NCBI GenBank assembly: GCA_028564925.1
Contig: CM053031.1
Location: 167,865,084 to 167,929,083, forward strand
Direction: 5' to 3'
Source of the DNA: Lithobates sylvaticus
Lineage: Eukaryota; Chordata; Amphibia; Anura; Ranidae
DNA length: 64,000 nt
The stretch's first letter is position 1. Each line of letters opens with the position of its first letter. The notes below the pieces were generated by a model. It made no database searches and was not told the origin of the DNA. It saw only the letters and a program-made list of their open reading frames with translations. Position numbers and translations under genes: made by a program. Below, one piece after another: positions 42,393 through 53,514 of the stretch.

Positions 42393-44013
42393 TGCTCAAA
42401 CCAAAAAAACAGCGCTGGCAAACAAAAATTGTGACAAAATAATAAATGATCCCACAAAATTGACAAACATCAATAATGTGTGTGAAGTGGTTACATGTCT
42501 GACACAAACCAATCCCATAAAAAATAAACTAGCATCAAATAATATGTGTGATAAATTATTACATAAGTGACATGATTGAATAATAACCATAAAATTATTT
42601 CATAGATACCAAAATTGAATAAGTGATCAATGTGGTAAGAAAATATATAAATAAAAAAAAAAAAAAGAGTGTGAGTAAGTCCAGTTATTGTCCCAAAAAA
42701 ACAAGAACCAAAATAAATGTACATATGAGCTCCTTCTTGGAATAGACTCACCGGGCTAGCAGACAGACAGAGCAGCAAAGCAGAGGGCAGATATGCAGAC
42801 AAACTGTGGTTCGGCAAGTAGGCACAAAAGCAGAGCTGAATAAACAAGCCAGTGGGATGAGAGGATCCAGGGAGCGATGCATGCACACAAGGCACAGTGA
42901 TGTTCTTGGAGATATTGTACCGATAATAGAAGAGAGCAAATTTTAAAGTGTTGTAGAAGGATTTTTAAAATGCGCGCTCTGCGCTACTTACAGGATGCAT
43001 AAAGGAAGGCAAACTTCTCAGATACTTCCGCGGTTGCAGCTGGTTTAGCGTGCGCTCCACGGGAACAGGAAGTGGCGTCAGTGGTTAGATCCTTGGCCGG
43101 AAATTACGTCGACGCGTTTCGCCCCTCCTCCAGGGCGTCATCAAAAGGGTTTTGATGACGCCCTGGAGGAGGGGCGAAACGCGTCGACGTAATTTCCGGC
43201 CAAGGATCAAACCACTGACGCCACTTCCTGTTCCCGTGGAGCGCACGCTAAACCAGCTGCAACCGCGGAAGTATCTGAGAAGTTTGCCTTCCTTTATGCA
43301 TCCTGTAAGTAGCGCAGAGCGCGCATTTTAAAAATCCTTCTACAACACTTTAAAATTTGCTCTCTTCTATTATCGGTACAATATCTCCAAGAACATCACT
43401 GTGCCTTGTGTGCATGCATCGCTCCCTGGATCCTCTCATCCCACTGGCTTGTTTATTCAGCTCTGCTTTTGTGCCTACTTGCCGAACCACAGTTTGTCTG
43501 CATATCTGCCCTCTGCTTTGCTGCTCTGTCTGTCTGCTAGCCCGGTGAGTCTATTCCAAGAAGGAGCTCATATGTACATTTATTTTGGTTCTTGTTTTTT
43601 TGGGACAATAACTGGACTTACTCACACTCTTTTTTTTTTTTTTTATTTATATATTTTCTTACCACATTGATCACTTATTCAATTTTGGTATCTATGAAAT
43701 AATTTTATGGTTATTATTCAATCATGTCACTTATGTAATAATTTATCACACATATTATTTGATGCTAGTTTATTTTTTATGGGATTGGTTTGTGTCAGAC
43801 ATGTAACCACTTCACACACATTATTGATGTTTGTCAATTTTGTGGGATCATTTATTATTTTGTCACAATTTTTGTTTGCCAGCGCTGTTTTTTTGGTTTG
43901 AGCATTTTTTGAAGGTTATAGCACTTTCTTATCAGCAGCTGCACATTTTTTGTGTTTTCTTTTTCTCGTTCAATATTGCACACGTCTATTCCAGCGCCGT
44001 TTCTTTGTTTATA
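42393..44013 (+). mobile_element. 1.62-kb palindromic element, probably Penelope-like and non-autonomous
   Basis: Two arms of about 755 bp are near-perfect inverses: 42393-43146 and 43150-43904, around a GGG spacer (43147-43149). A 63-aa frame is encoded identically on opposite strands (42748-42939 minus and 43357-43548 plus), which shows the identity. A 109-bp non-palindromic tail (43905-44013) ends CCAGCGCCGTTTCTTTGTTT, resembling the arm end CCAGCGCTGTTTTTTTGGTT. The 14-bp duplication suggests target-primed insertion rather than cut-and-paste. The centre carries a hammerhead-like motif. Penelope-like elements are known for hammerhead motifs and inverted 5' partial copies, so I favour that group. 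No protein gene is supported. Confidence 0.75.
43152..43185 (+). ncRNA. Degenerate hammerhead-ribozyme-like core (also inverted on the minus strand)
   Basis: TTGATGA (43152-43158) is followed by GCCC..GGGC, able to form stem II, then GAAACGCGTC (43176-43185). That last block reads as GAA, a 2-bp stem III (AC/GT) with a 2-base loop, and the C before the cleavage position. This is the minimal type I form described for Penelope-like elements. The invariant C of CTGATGA is T here, and stem II has an extra C, so catalysis is doubtful. Because of the palindrome, the mirror copy lies at about 43144-43111 on the minus strand. Confidence 0.5.
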
Positions 44014-44027
44014 TACATTTCAGAGTA
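44014..44027 (+). repeat. Right 14-bp target duplication of the palindromic element
   Basis: Exact repeat of 42379-42392, after which the LINE D ORF2 frame resumes. Confidence 0.92.
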
Positions 44028-47000
44028 CTTCACCCACAATGAGGTCGGGGAGATTTCCCCAGCAGCACTGTGGGGAGCACATAAGGCGGTTCTGAGGGGT
44101 AGACTGATGCACTTGGTCTCTGAGCGCAAAAAGGTCAGATTGAAGAATATTGAGTCCCTTACAAAAGACTTGGATCGGCTGTATCGCAGACATGGTCTTA
44201 CTCAAGAGCCGGAGCTACTGGCACAAATTGATCAGAAGAGGAAGGCGCTGGACGCTATCCTCACTGAGCAAACTGAAAAGTCCCTGAGATGGTCCAAAGC
44301 CAAATTTCTCCTTTACAGCAACTCTTCATCGACCATGTTTGCGAGAAAGCTGAAACAATCTACCCAGCCCTCACACTCCTATAGGCTCCGAAACAGTGAG
44401 GGGAACCTTACTACCCACCCCAAAGAGGTTCTACACCTGTTTAAATCCTTCTACCAATCTCTAATGGAGGCCCCTCGACCCTCGGTCCCTCCACTGCCCT
44501 CTACCTGGCTAGACTCAATTCCGCTACCCCAACTAACAGCAGAACAGCTAGAGTCCTTGAATGCCCCTTGTTCAGTAGAGGAGGTGACGGCTGTCATGAC
44601 CTCTCTGAAAACAGCAAAAACCCCTGGCCCAGATGGCTTCTCGGCCTTATATTATAAAAAGTTTGCTGACTTGCTGGCCCCTAGACTGACGAGACTGTAC
44701 AATAAGGTTCTCTCTGGGGAGGCTTTCCCGAGTGACATGCTAATGGCCAATATGTCTCTGATTCCCAAACCTGGGAAAGACCACTCACTCCCCCAAAACT
44801 ATAGACCTATCTCGGTCATAAACAATGACCTGAAGATATTTAGTCGCATTCTAGCTGACAGACTGGCAAACACAATTACGACCTTAATCTCCCCTGACCA
44901 GACCGGGTTCATCCCGAAAGACAGATAACTGACAATATTCGTTTGGCGTCTTGAATAATATTAGTTGCTAATCTCCACTCCCGTGGAGTTCTTATGCTCA
45001 GTTTAGACATCAATAAAGCCTTTGATAGCGTCCTATGGCCATACCTGGACAGGATTCTACTAAGGTTTGGAATCCTAGGTAAATTTGTGAATGGGTTTCA
45101 TGCCTTATACCAGAATCCTCGTACATGTATTAATCTACCAGGTTGTACCTCAGAATTTTTTACCCTGGGAAGGGGAACCAGACAGGGCTGTCCCCTATCC
45201 CCCCTGCTGTTCGCCCTGGCGATTGAACCCCTGTTGGGGTGTATCGCTGCTAACCCCAACATTAAAGGATATGACAGTAAAGGTGCCACCTATAAACTTA
45301 GCTTGTACGCAGACGATGTCCTACTGTTTTTGACTGACCCCCTGACCTCCCTCCCAAACCTCCTGACCACGTTAGCTGACTTTCAAGTTGAGTCCGGCTT
45401 AGGCGTGAATCCCTCTAAATGCGTAGCTATGCCCATCAACTTACCGGACCCACTGATTGACTCCTTGCAGAATAGTTTTACGTTCTCCTGGACCTCCTCA
45501 TCCCTGCAATACTTGGGGGTGAAACTGGCCCCTTCCCTTAAACAGATTTACGCACGAAACTACCCACAGGTCTTTGCCATGGTTAAAAGCCTATTGACTC
45601 AATGGGCCCCCTACCACATCTCTTTTCTCGGTCGCATTCAGGCGGTCAAGATGTCGATCCTTCCCAAGTTGCTGTTTTACTTTAGAGCCCTCCCTCTGTA
45701 TGTGTCCTGCTCAACTATTAGGGCCATACAGTCGGAGCTGCTGAGATTTATCTGGAAAGGCAAGAGACCCAGGCTAAATAGACTCTTGGTGTTTAGGAAT
45801 AGAGCTGCCCAGATCTATGGAAATATTTCCTGGCTGCCAGATTTGTCCAACTAGCTCAGTGGCATATCCCCGCCCCTCGGACCCCCTGGCTGCGCTTTGA
45901 GAGAAATTCCATTGAGCCTTATTATCTCCCAGGGATCTTGTGGTCTGGCTCAATTGGCCAGAGAGATATCTCGGTGCTCAATGAGGTGGTGCGGCAGTCC
46001 CTCCATCTCTGGACCCTCTACAGAGATAAGTTTGGTCTGTCCTCCAATCCTGCTCCTCTATCCTCGTTCCTGGGAGTCCCAGACTTTCCGGGTGCTTTTG
46101 GGGCGGACCTAGAGTATATACACTGGTCCTCTCGGAACCTGGTAACCCTGCGCTCATTGACTAAGGGAACAGTTTTTCGATCCTTTGAGGACCTGCGTCA
46201 GAAGTGGGATATCCCCCGCTCTGAATTTTATAAATACTTACAAATTTGCCATTTTTTCCAGAAAGCCATCACACTTCGGAGGGCAGATCCAAAAACCACC
46301 TTTGAGTCTCTGTGTCTTGAGGGGTCCAGGGATGGAGGAACGATCTCTGTAATTTATGGCCACCTGAACGGCTATGGCTCGGAGCCTAAGTCTCAGGCTA
46401 TGTTGGCATGGGAATCAGAACTGGGGGAACAGATCCCAGTGGAGGACTGGCATGACATGATCTATAATATGCATAAATGCTCCCGCTCAGTGGCAATCAA
46501 AGAGACTGTGGTAAAACTACATACAAGATGGTACTACACCCCGGTTAAGATCCACAGAATGTTCCCCCTGACCCCGGAAACCTGCTTCAGGGGCTGTGGG
46601 GAGAGGGGTTCTCTCCTCCACACCTTCTGAAGCTGTAGGACCCTAGGTCCTCTGTGGCGACAAGTTTCAGATAGGGTGCGACGGGTCACGGGGAACACAG
46701 TCACCCTCACAGCAAAAATGTGCCTCCTTTTTGCAGATATCCCAGGGACCACACCCACTGAACAGAAATTGTTGCATACCTTATGTAGTGCTGTGCACTG
46801 GGCTATCGCCCTGAATTGGCGTAAGACTTCTGTCCCCTGGCCACAAGTTCTCCATCGCATGGACTCCATCAAATTGATGGAACGCATACACCACACGCTT
46901 ATGGACTCTATGCAGATCTTTGAGAAGAAATGGGACCCCTGGCCCTCAACTGGGTAGGTTCGCAACCTTCCGCCTGCGGTGGTCCTCTCCATTTGTCCCT

Positions 47001-47402
47001 CAGTAGATAGACCAAGATGTACCCTAGCCTGCAATCTAAGTTTGATATATGCTTTAAAGCTGAGCACTCTAGCAGTACGTTTCAAAAGCTGGTTTTGCTT
47101 TCTCTGATTTTATTTTCAGTTTTGTTGTGTTAAAATTTTCCTCTCTGTAGATATACTAGAAATTGGATCCTCGAATCTCAAGAGACCTTATTACTACTAA
47201 TTCCAGTAATGGACTCATTCTATAGCTTGTCACTGATGAACCACAGACTCTTATTAATACGGTTGCATTTTACCCTCTGCCTAGTTTGGACGAGAGTCTG
47301 TGTCTTTTCTGACATGATTATTTGTAATTCTGTGATACTCTTATTGCACTGTCTCCTTTGTATACTCTTGTACGATCCTTTAATAAAAGTTTGTAAACAA
47401 AA

Positions 47403-47418
47403 AAAATTGAGCATTAAA
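47403..47418 (+). repeat. Right target-site duplication of LINE D
   Basis: Exact copy of 40101-40116 directly after the LINE's A-rich tail. Confidence 0.9.
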
Positions 47419-47605
47419 ATAAACAATTCTAAAAATATAGAAATCAGACTAACATTCCTAGTTAGATTAAAAAGCCACACCCAATATGCAGCATCATTTA
47501 GCCACACCCATTGTGTGCCGTGGTGCGCTGTGCACGCGCGCTGCAGGTCAGCATTTCCTAGGTAGGGGCCCATAATGCTGTTAAGGTGGTACTTCCCATG
47601 AGAGG
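47419..47605. other. Short unassigned spacer
   Basis: Sequence between LINE D and the 3' end of LINE A. It includes a GCCACACCCA direct repeat (47474, 47502). Nothing coding. Confidence 0.4.
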
Positions 47606-47829
47606 CTCCTGGTACCTTTTATTTTTTTTTATAATTAAATCTTTATTAGTAGTTTTACATATACAATTTACATTTTGCTGATTTCATTTCAATAATCTAT
47701 CCAGTCTTTTGATACATTTGTGGACTGAAGATCGGCCCTTCCAGTGGTCCCCGACCCCCCGGGAGGGAAAAAAAAAAAATATTTAATTAGGGGGAGATAA
47801 CCCATTTCTCCCTAAGTGTCCTACTACAT

Positions 47830-48420
47830 ATCCTTAGTGTTGTCCTTCCTATTGAAAAGAGTATTTAAAATAATTCCTTGTGAAAGTATATATGTCCCAC
47901 TAACTCCCCGAGCCATGTCTCAATCTCCAATCACCCCCCCCTCAACCTTCCCCTATCACCCTTCCCCCTCCCCCCCACCCTCTACGCGCCACTCAGTTTA
48001 TGTGTTGTGTTACTTTCTCCCAATACTCCATCCTTGTGCTTACCTAATCAAATGTGATTTATCTTGTATTTGTGGTGAAATGAAAAAAAAAATAAAAAAT
48101 TTAATTAGGGGGGGGAAGCACATTCCTCCCTAGGTGTTTACAGTTCTTTTCTTACTGTGTGTCCTTAGTGTCATCCTACCTATTGAAAAGAGTATTTAAA
48201 ATAATTCCTTGTGAAAGTGTGCATATCCCATTAACTCCTCAAGCCGTGTTCCAATCTCCAATTACCCTTCTCAACCTTCCCCTTTTACCTTTCCCCTTCC
48301 CCTACGCGCCACTCAGTTTATGTGTTATTTTATTTTCTCCTAATACCCCATCCTTGTGCCTACCTAATCAAGTGTGATTTATCTTATATTTGTGATAAAA
48401 GGAAAAAAAAAAGGGGGGTT
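47830..48420 (-). repeat. Tandem duplication of about 338 bp in the LINE A 3' UTR
   Basis: Two units are parallel: TCCTTAGTGT, CCTATTGAAAAGAGTATTTA, AAATAATTCCTTGTGAAAGT, CCAATCTCCAAT and TTAATTAGGGGG blocks recur at an offset of 338 (47830 and 48168). It is moderately diverged. Tandem 3' UTR repeats are known in several LINE families. Confidence 0.85.
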
Positions 48421-48625
48421 TTAATTTGTTCTACCTCCCTATGGTCCATGGCCACTGAGAGCGCCCCTCTCCCTCCACAAAAAGCATCTGTTAAATTTAT
48501 AGTCAGCATTTCCTTATACATTTCTATTTAAAAAAGAATTCCCCGAATAGGTTGTCCAGGTTGTGATCTCCTCCCCATCTGCTTACTTCAACTCCCTTCG
48601 TTTTTCCTAGCTTGTATTTCAATTT

Positions 48626-49927
48626 CTATTTCTTTGGCATGTTCTTCCCATCCCTCCCAGATTGCATCATATTTCTCTTGTTTGTCGTTTTATATACCCA
48701 TCTTTCTGCCTCTTGCATTTTGTCTACCTCTTTTTTCCAATCCTCCAATGTTGGGCCCTTGGTCTGTTTCCAATTTCTTGGGATTAGTTTCTTGGCTGCG
48801 TTCAGTAAGTGCTGTATCATGTTTTCTCTGTATACTGCCTTGGTGTTCATCGCCCCATGGAACAGGTAATGTTCTGGTTTCATCTCTATCTTCTCCTTTT
48901 CCATTTTCCTGATCCATGGGGCTATTTCACACCAATATTTCTTTATCTCTGGGCAAGTCCACCAAATATGGAGGTGAGTCCCCTTTTCTCCGCATCCTCT
49001 CCAGCAGGAGCTCTCTGCGGTTGGGTATATTTGTGCTAATCGGGCTGGGGTTCTATGCCATCTGCTTAAAAATTTGTATGACATTTCCTGTGTGGCTGAA
49101 CTTGTTGACGATGAATAAGTGGCTTCTATTACCTTTTTTATTTGTAATGTCGTAAATTTGTACCCTAGTTCTCTTTCCCATTCCCTTATAAAGTATGGTA
49201 TTGTATTTTCTTCCTCGCTGAGTACTATTTTATACATCTGGGATAATAGATGGTTAGGCTTTGATATATCTATACACATTTTATCAAACACCGTTAAAGA
49301 GTCCTGTGATCGGATTTGTTTATCGATTTTCTTATAAAACTGTTTCATTTGATTATATTTCCATCTCGCCCAACTCGTACTTCCGTACCTTAAGTCTAAA
49401 TCCCTCTGTGACAGAATAACCCCTTTCGGGGCATATTTTAAACTCATCGTATTTCCTTCTGTTTCCCAGGGTCCTAACGCTCCCTTATCCTCGCCTGGGG
49501 GGAACCATGGGTACCCACCTAATGAGGCCAAGGGTGATATTTTCGGGGCATATCTTCCTGTTTTATTCATTCTGTCCCATACCGACAGCGTATTCTTCGT
49601 TAATGGTGATGTCCATTCTGATGGCCCCCTTTCTTTGGTTGGTATCCATGGTGCCCCTGCTAAATCTCTACCAGCCAGATTCTTTTCCAACAGTACCCAT
49701 GCTTTATTATCCTGATCATGGCACCAGTTCAGGATTCTAACTAGTGTCATTGCTCTATAATATTTTAACATGTCCGGTAAGCCTACCCCTCCTTCTCCCT
49801 TGTTCCTACATAAAATCTTATGTGCTAGCCTTGCTCTCCCGTTTTCCCATATGAAGGCAGTAAATATTTTATGTATTTTTTTTGAAAAATTTCTGGGGTA
49901 TTGGGATTGGTAGAGTATATATGACAT
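48626..49927 (-). CDS. LINE A ORF2, C-terminal portion (open 433 aa)
   Basis: The frame opens MSYILYQSQYPRNFSKKIHK (end of RT/thumb, IWENGRARLAHKILCRNKGE...GVGLPDMLKYYRA) and contains the C-terminal Cys/His region CWRGCGEKGTHLHIWWTCP (about residues 310-328), closing with a basic tail, NKRNMMQSGRDGKNMPKK. This part binds nucleic acid in L1-type ORF2 proteins. The Met is internal; the real protein would continue upstream into the RT, which has stops. Confidence 0.85.
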   Translation of the reverse strand: MSYILYQSQYPRNFSKKIHKIFTAFIWENGRARLAHKILCRNKGEGGVGLPDMLKYYRAMTLVRILNWCHDQDNKAWVLLEKNLAGRDLAGAPWIPTKERGPSEWTSPLTKNTLSVWDRMNKTGRYAPKISPLASLGGYPWFPPGEDKGALGPWETEGNTMSLKYAPKGVILSQRDLDLRYGSTSWARWKYNQMKQFYKKIDKQIRSQDSLTVFDKMCIDISKPNHLLSQMYKIVLSEEENTIPYFIREWERELGYKFTTLQIKKVIEATYSSSTSSATQEMSYKFLSRWHRTPARLAQIYPTAESSCWRGCGEKGTHLHIWWTCPEIKKYWCEIAPWIRKMEKEKIEMKPEHYLFHGAMNTKAVYRENMIQHLLNAAKKLIPRNWKQTKGPTLEDWKKEVDKMQEAERWVYKTTNKRNMMQSGRDGKNMPKK

Positions 49928-49989
49928 ATAGTAGCCTGGGCACTATATTCATTTTTATCGTGTTTATTCTACCGAATAAAGTTAGTGTC

Positions 49990-52020
49990 TTTCCTTTTCA
50001 TTTCTTCAGGTCTTCTTCTATCCTTACTAATAGAGGGCTATAATTTTGTTCGAACATTGTTTTTACATCTGCTGAAATATGTACTCCCAGGTAAAACAGT
50101 GATTTTTCTTCCCACTCGAATGGGTAACTATTTTGTATTTTTGTTCTTAACTCTCTTGATATGTGAATGGGTAATATTATCGATTTCTCTACGTTAATCT
50201 TGAAATTTGAGAGATTTCCAAAGCTCCTCACCTCCCCCATAACTTCTCACTGACTCTTGTGGGTCTGACAAGAAGAACAGTAAGTCATCAGCTTATGCTG
50301 AGACTTTATATTCCTTGATGCCCATTTCTACGCCTTTTATCATCCTATTCTACCTTATTTTACATAAGAAAGGTTCTAATACCAGAGAGAAAAGTATGTT
50401 CCATTTGTAATTTCAAATCCTTTTGATAATACTCCGTTTACTTTAACCCGTGCTTTTGGTCCGGCGTATAATGCTGTCACCCATCCCATCATCCGCTCTC
50501 CCAGTCCCATTTCCCTTAGAAAATCTAGCATAAAGACCCAATTCACTCTGTCAAAGGCCTTTTCCGCGTCCATTGACAGAATAACTCTTGGGCTCTTTTT
50601 GGGGCCATTCTGCATCCAGTGTAGCAGGTGTATAGCTCTTATAGTGTTCTCTTTAGCCTCTCTACCTACCATAAAGCCTGTCTGATCCGAATGCACCACC
50701 CGTGTTATTTTTTCTTGAAGTCTATTTGCTAAGATCTTTGCTAATAGTTTCGTGTCTGTGTTCAAAAGAGAGATGGGTCTGTAATTAGAGCAGTATTTCG
50801 GATCTTTTCCTTGTTTTGGAATTACTGTCAGGAAGGCTGTCAGATTCCGGGGACATTTTCTGATTGACTGTTATCTGATTAAAGTATTCGCTTAGCGGTG
50901 TTGCCAATGTGTTTTAAAATTTTTTATAGTATGCACTCGTCAACCCATCAGGGCCTGGGCTCTTGCCATTAGGGAGATTTTCTATTATACCTTTTATCTC
51001 TTCCTCAGTTATCTGCAATTCCATCCCCTCTACCACTTCTCGTGCCAGAGTCGGCAGTGAGGACCGGACGCTCTAATATATTCCCTGATTCTTTCAGCTT
51101 GTTCCCTTTTATCCCCATCTCCCCTTCTATTTTTATGTTGTACAGCTTTTTATAAAAGTTTTCAAACTTTTTTGCTATCGATTTAGTGTCTGTTATTAAT
51201 TTGTCCCTGGATTGGATACCGTGTACATGGGAAATTTCTTGTTGTTTTTTAAGTTGATTGGCCAATAACTTGCCACATTTATTCCCATTTTCATAAAATT
51301 TATGCGCCGCATATCTATATTTGTTTTGCGTTTTCCTATCCAGGTGCAAATTATATTCTAATCTGTATTTTTCCAGCTGTCTGGCCTCTTCCGGGTTCAT
51401 ACTATTTTTAGGTTTCTGTTCCAGTTTATGTATCTTTCTTATCAATTCCTCCAGCTCTTTTTTTTTTTTTTTCTTTCTTTTTCCTAATTCCATGGGCTAT
51501 CAGTACTCCTCTTACCACCGCTTTATGGGCATCCCATCTTGCTTGTTCTGATGTTTCCCCCGATCTGTTTTCCTCAAAATACCCCACCAATTTATTTTCT
51601 ATGTCTTCCGATATCTGATTATCATCTGATAATGACTCGTTTAATCTCAAAGTCCTTTCCTTCTGACCTCCAGATATCAGTCGGAACCTCATGACCACTG
51701 GGGCATGATCCGAAATTGTTATAGCTCTTATTTTTACTTCTTGTACATAATCCAGATAATACTGGTCTACCATCAAGATATCCAACCTAGAATATACCCC
51801 ATGGGTTTTAGAAAAGTAACTATAATCTTTTTTTTCCATCGTTAAGTGCTCTCCAGGTATCCACCTAGTGCACCTGTTTCAAATATTCTTTCACCCATTT
51901 CCATATCTTGAATGGTAGTCCAGTTCTCTCGGATGTTGTGTCTAAGTCGGGGTCCATAATTATATTATAGTCCCCCCCAGAATCACGCATCCCTCCTTAA
52001 ACCCATCTAGCTTTCTCCAT
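49990..52020 (-). pseudogene. LINE A ORF2, endonuclease end and reverse transcriptase (broken)
   Basis: Endonuclease remains: KLDGFKEGCVILGGDYNIIM (about 52010-51955), FSKTHGVYSRLDILMVDQYY and ITISDHAPVVMRF (51839-51670). RT: NTDTKLLAKILANRLQEKIT, DQTGFMVGREAKENTIR, SMDAEKAFDRVNW (50765-50540), then SKGFEITNGT ending in a stop where RQGCPLSPLL is expected (about 50380). The YADD region near 50300 reads with a stop (A-stop-ADDLLFFLS). Several lesions; not functional. Confidence 0.85.
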
Positions 52021-52169
52021 GTTTTTTTTTTTTTTTCTTTGTCTCTATAGTTTATTATTCTCTCCTATATACTATGTAGAATTCCCCCCCCCCCCCTCTC
52101 AAACCCTCCCTATACCCCAATACCTCTCATCTTCTTAATTCCTTAACAACTATTCTGTATCTCTCTGTG

Positions 52170-53514
52170 TTATATTATGGTTTTGACATATTTCCACTTC
52201 TGCTTGAACATCCGCCATTTTTCCCATTTATGCAAGTCTTCTTCTTCCCCCTCTTCTCCATTATATCTCAATTTTTCAAGGTGGTATATTTCTTCCACCT
52301 TTAGGACCCATTCTCTTTTAGTTGGTGCTTCTTCCTGCTGCCACTTTTTCGGGATTAATCCCTTAGCAGCATTTAACATTTGAGGGATCAATGTTTTTGT
52401 ATAATGCTTAATTGGATTATCTGTTCCATGGAATAGGCATATCCAAGGGTTCTCTTTTATACTTACATCGGTGATGTCTTTTATAAGACCCAGGATCTCT
52501 CTCCAAAATGTATTTATTTTTGGGCACTCCCACCAAATATGTGCCATCGTGCCCTGTTTTTTACATCCCCTCCAACATTCATGTGAGTTGTCGGGGTGAA
52601 GTTTATTAAGTTTGTCAGGTGTCATGTACCATCTGGAGAGACACTTATTGTTCATCTCCGCTGTCATAGTGTCAGTTGCTGAGTTGTGAATTAGTTTCAA
52701 AATTTTTTTTGTTTTGTGTTTATAATCATGTGATCCTAGATCCATTCCCCATTTTAAAAAGAAGGGCGGCACCTCCAGCTGTTCTTCTGCCAGAAAAGCT
52801 TTGTAGAGTCGAGATATCGTTTTTTTTTTGTCCCCGTTTGGGCACAAATTTTTTCTATTGCTGTATATTTTTCTTTTGTTCTAATTGGTTGGGGCAAATT
52901 TCTTACAAAGTGGGTCAACTGTAGGTACCGCCATTCATTAATTCTTATTTGTGTCATATTATGTTTAATCTCCACCAGTGTTTTTATTTTTCCTTTATCT
53001 ATTATATCCTTTAATTGCGTGTTTTCCCCTATCCACTGTCCCCCTTCGTGCTTTTTCCCTGGTGGAAAATAGTCACTATTGCTTAGTATCATTAAAGGTG
53101 AATTAAATTTCCAATTGTATTGTTTGTGTAACAAATCCCAAATTTTTTGTGCAAATCCTAGTTATTTTTTGTGTATTTGTGCCCAAACCCCTTAAATGTG
53201 AAGGTATCCATATTACCGTTCTTAAACTTACCCCACTTAAACTGCTCTCCATTTTAACCCATTGTTTATCTTCCGTTTCCCGTGCCCACTCTATTGCTCG
53301 TGACACTATAACAGCATAATAATATTTTTTAAGGTCTGGGACACCCAATCCTCCTTGCTCTTTGTTGTGCTTCAAAATATTGCGGGAGATCCTGGGTTTT
53401 TTATTTTGCCATATGAATCTGCCTATTATTGATTTTAGGGTTTGGAAATAATAGTCTGGGAGAGGGATTGGCAACATTGAAAATTTGTATGTAATTTTAG
53501 GTAACAGCACCATT
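52170..53514 (-). pseudogene. LINE B ORF2, C-terminal part
   Basis: MVKMVLLPKITYKFSMLPIP (53522 downwards) and RFIWQNKKPRISRNILKHNK form the end of the RT domain. Then GGLGVPDLKKYYYAVIVSRA, a frameshift near 53140-53100, another near 52840, and the Cys/His region CWRGCKKQGTMAHIWWECPK (about 52570-52510) to the stop at 52170. Domain order and motifs match LINE A. Confidence 0.85.

Larger units (their letters stand above)
41588..46957 (+). pseudogene. LINE D ORF2: endonuclease, reverse transcriptase, C-terminal zinc-knuckle-like region
   Basis: Endonuclease (41588-42274): SHNLKGFNSPIKRRK, LLLQETHF, VYAPND, IIGGDFNLV, SRLDYIF; after a frameshift near 42245 SDHQIVLCSF. The palindrome splits codons after GGYISEY (42392) and the frame resumes FTHNEVGEISPAALW. 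RT: TPGPDGFSALYYKKF, LIPKPGKD..NYRPIS, a frameshift and stop near 44926, SLDINKAFDSVLW, GTRQGCPLSPLLFALAIEP, YADDVLLFL (45306, catalytic), SFLGRIQAVKMSILPKLLFY. A frameshift lies near 45840, then a C-terminal region with CFRGCGERGSLLHTF ending in TGA where Trp is expected (46628). Decay therefore amounts to about four lesions. Confidence 0.9.
40117..47402 (+). mobile_element. L1/Tx1-type LINE copy D, 5' truncated
   Basis: Flanked by an exact 16-bp duplication (40101-40116, 47403-47418). Order: ORF1 part (40145-40828), a linker of about 760 bp, ORF2 endonuclease (from 41588), RT, C-terminal Cys/His region (to about 46950), 3' UTR, AATAAA (about 47381) and a short A tail. A 1.62-kb palindromic element is inserted at 42393-44013; without it the LINE is about 5.7 kb. 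ORF1 begins without a leader, so 5' truncation is likely. It has few lesions and is the best preserved LINE here. Confidence 0.92.
47610..52021 (-). mobile_element. L1-type LINE copy A, minus strand, 5' truncated in the endonuclease
   Basis: Read on the minus strand it starts in the endonuclease (about 52020), runs through the RT (about 51000-50000) and a well-preserved C-terminal ORF2 region (49927-48626), then a 3' UTR with a tandem repeat, and ends in AATAAAGATTT and an A-run (47640-47618). The 5' edge abuts the poly(A) end of LINE B at 52022-52036. Same LINE group as D and B by its CWRGCGEKGTHLHIWW motif. Confidence 0.88.

Noticed and set aside
42491-42939. Small conserved protein suggested by identical frames at 42748-42939 and 43357-43548
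   Set aside because: Identity is due to the palindrome arms; the peptide is hydrophobic/low-complexity and has no supporting start or domain.
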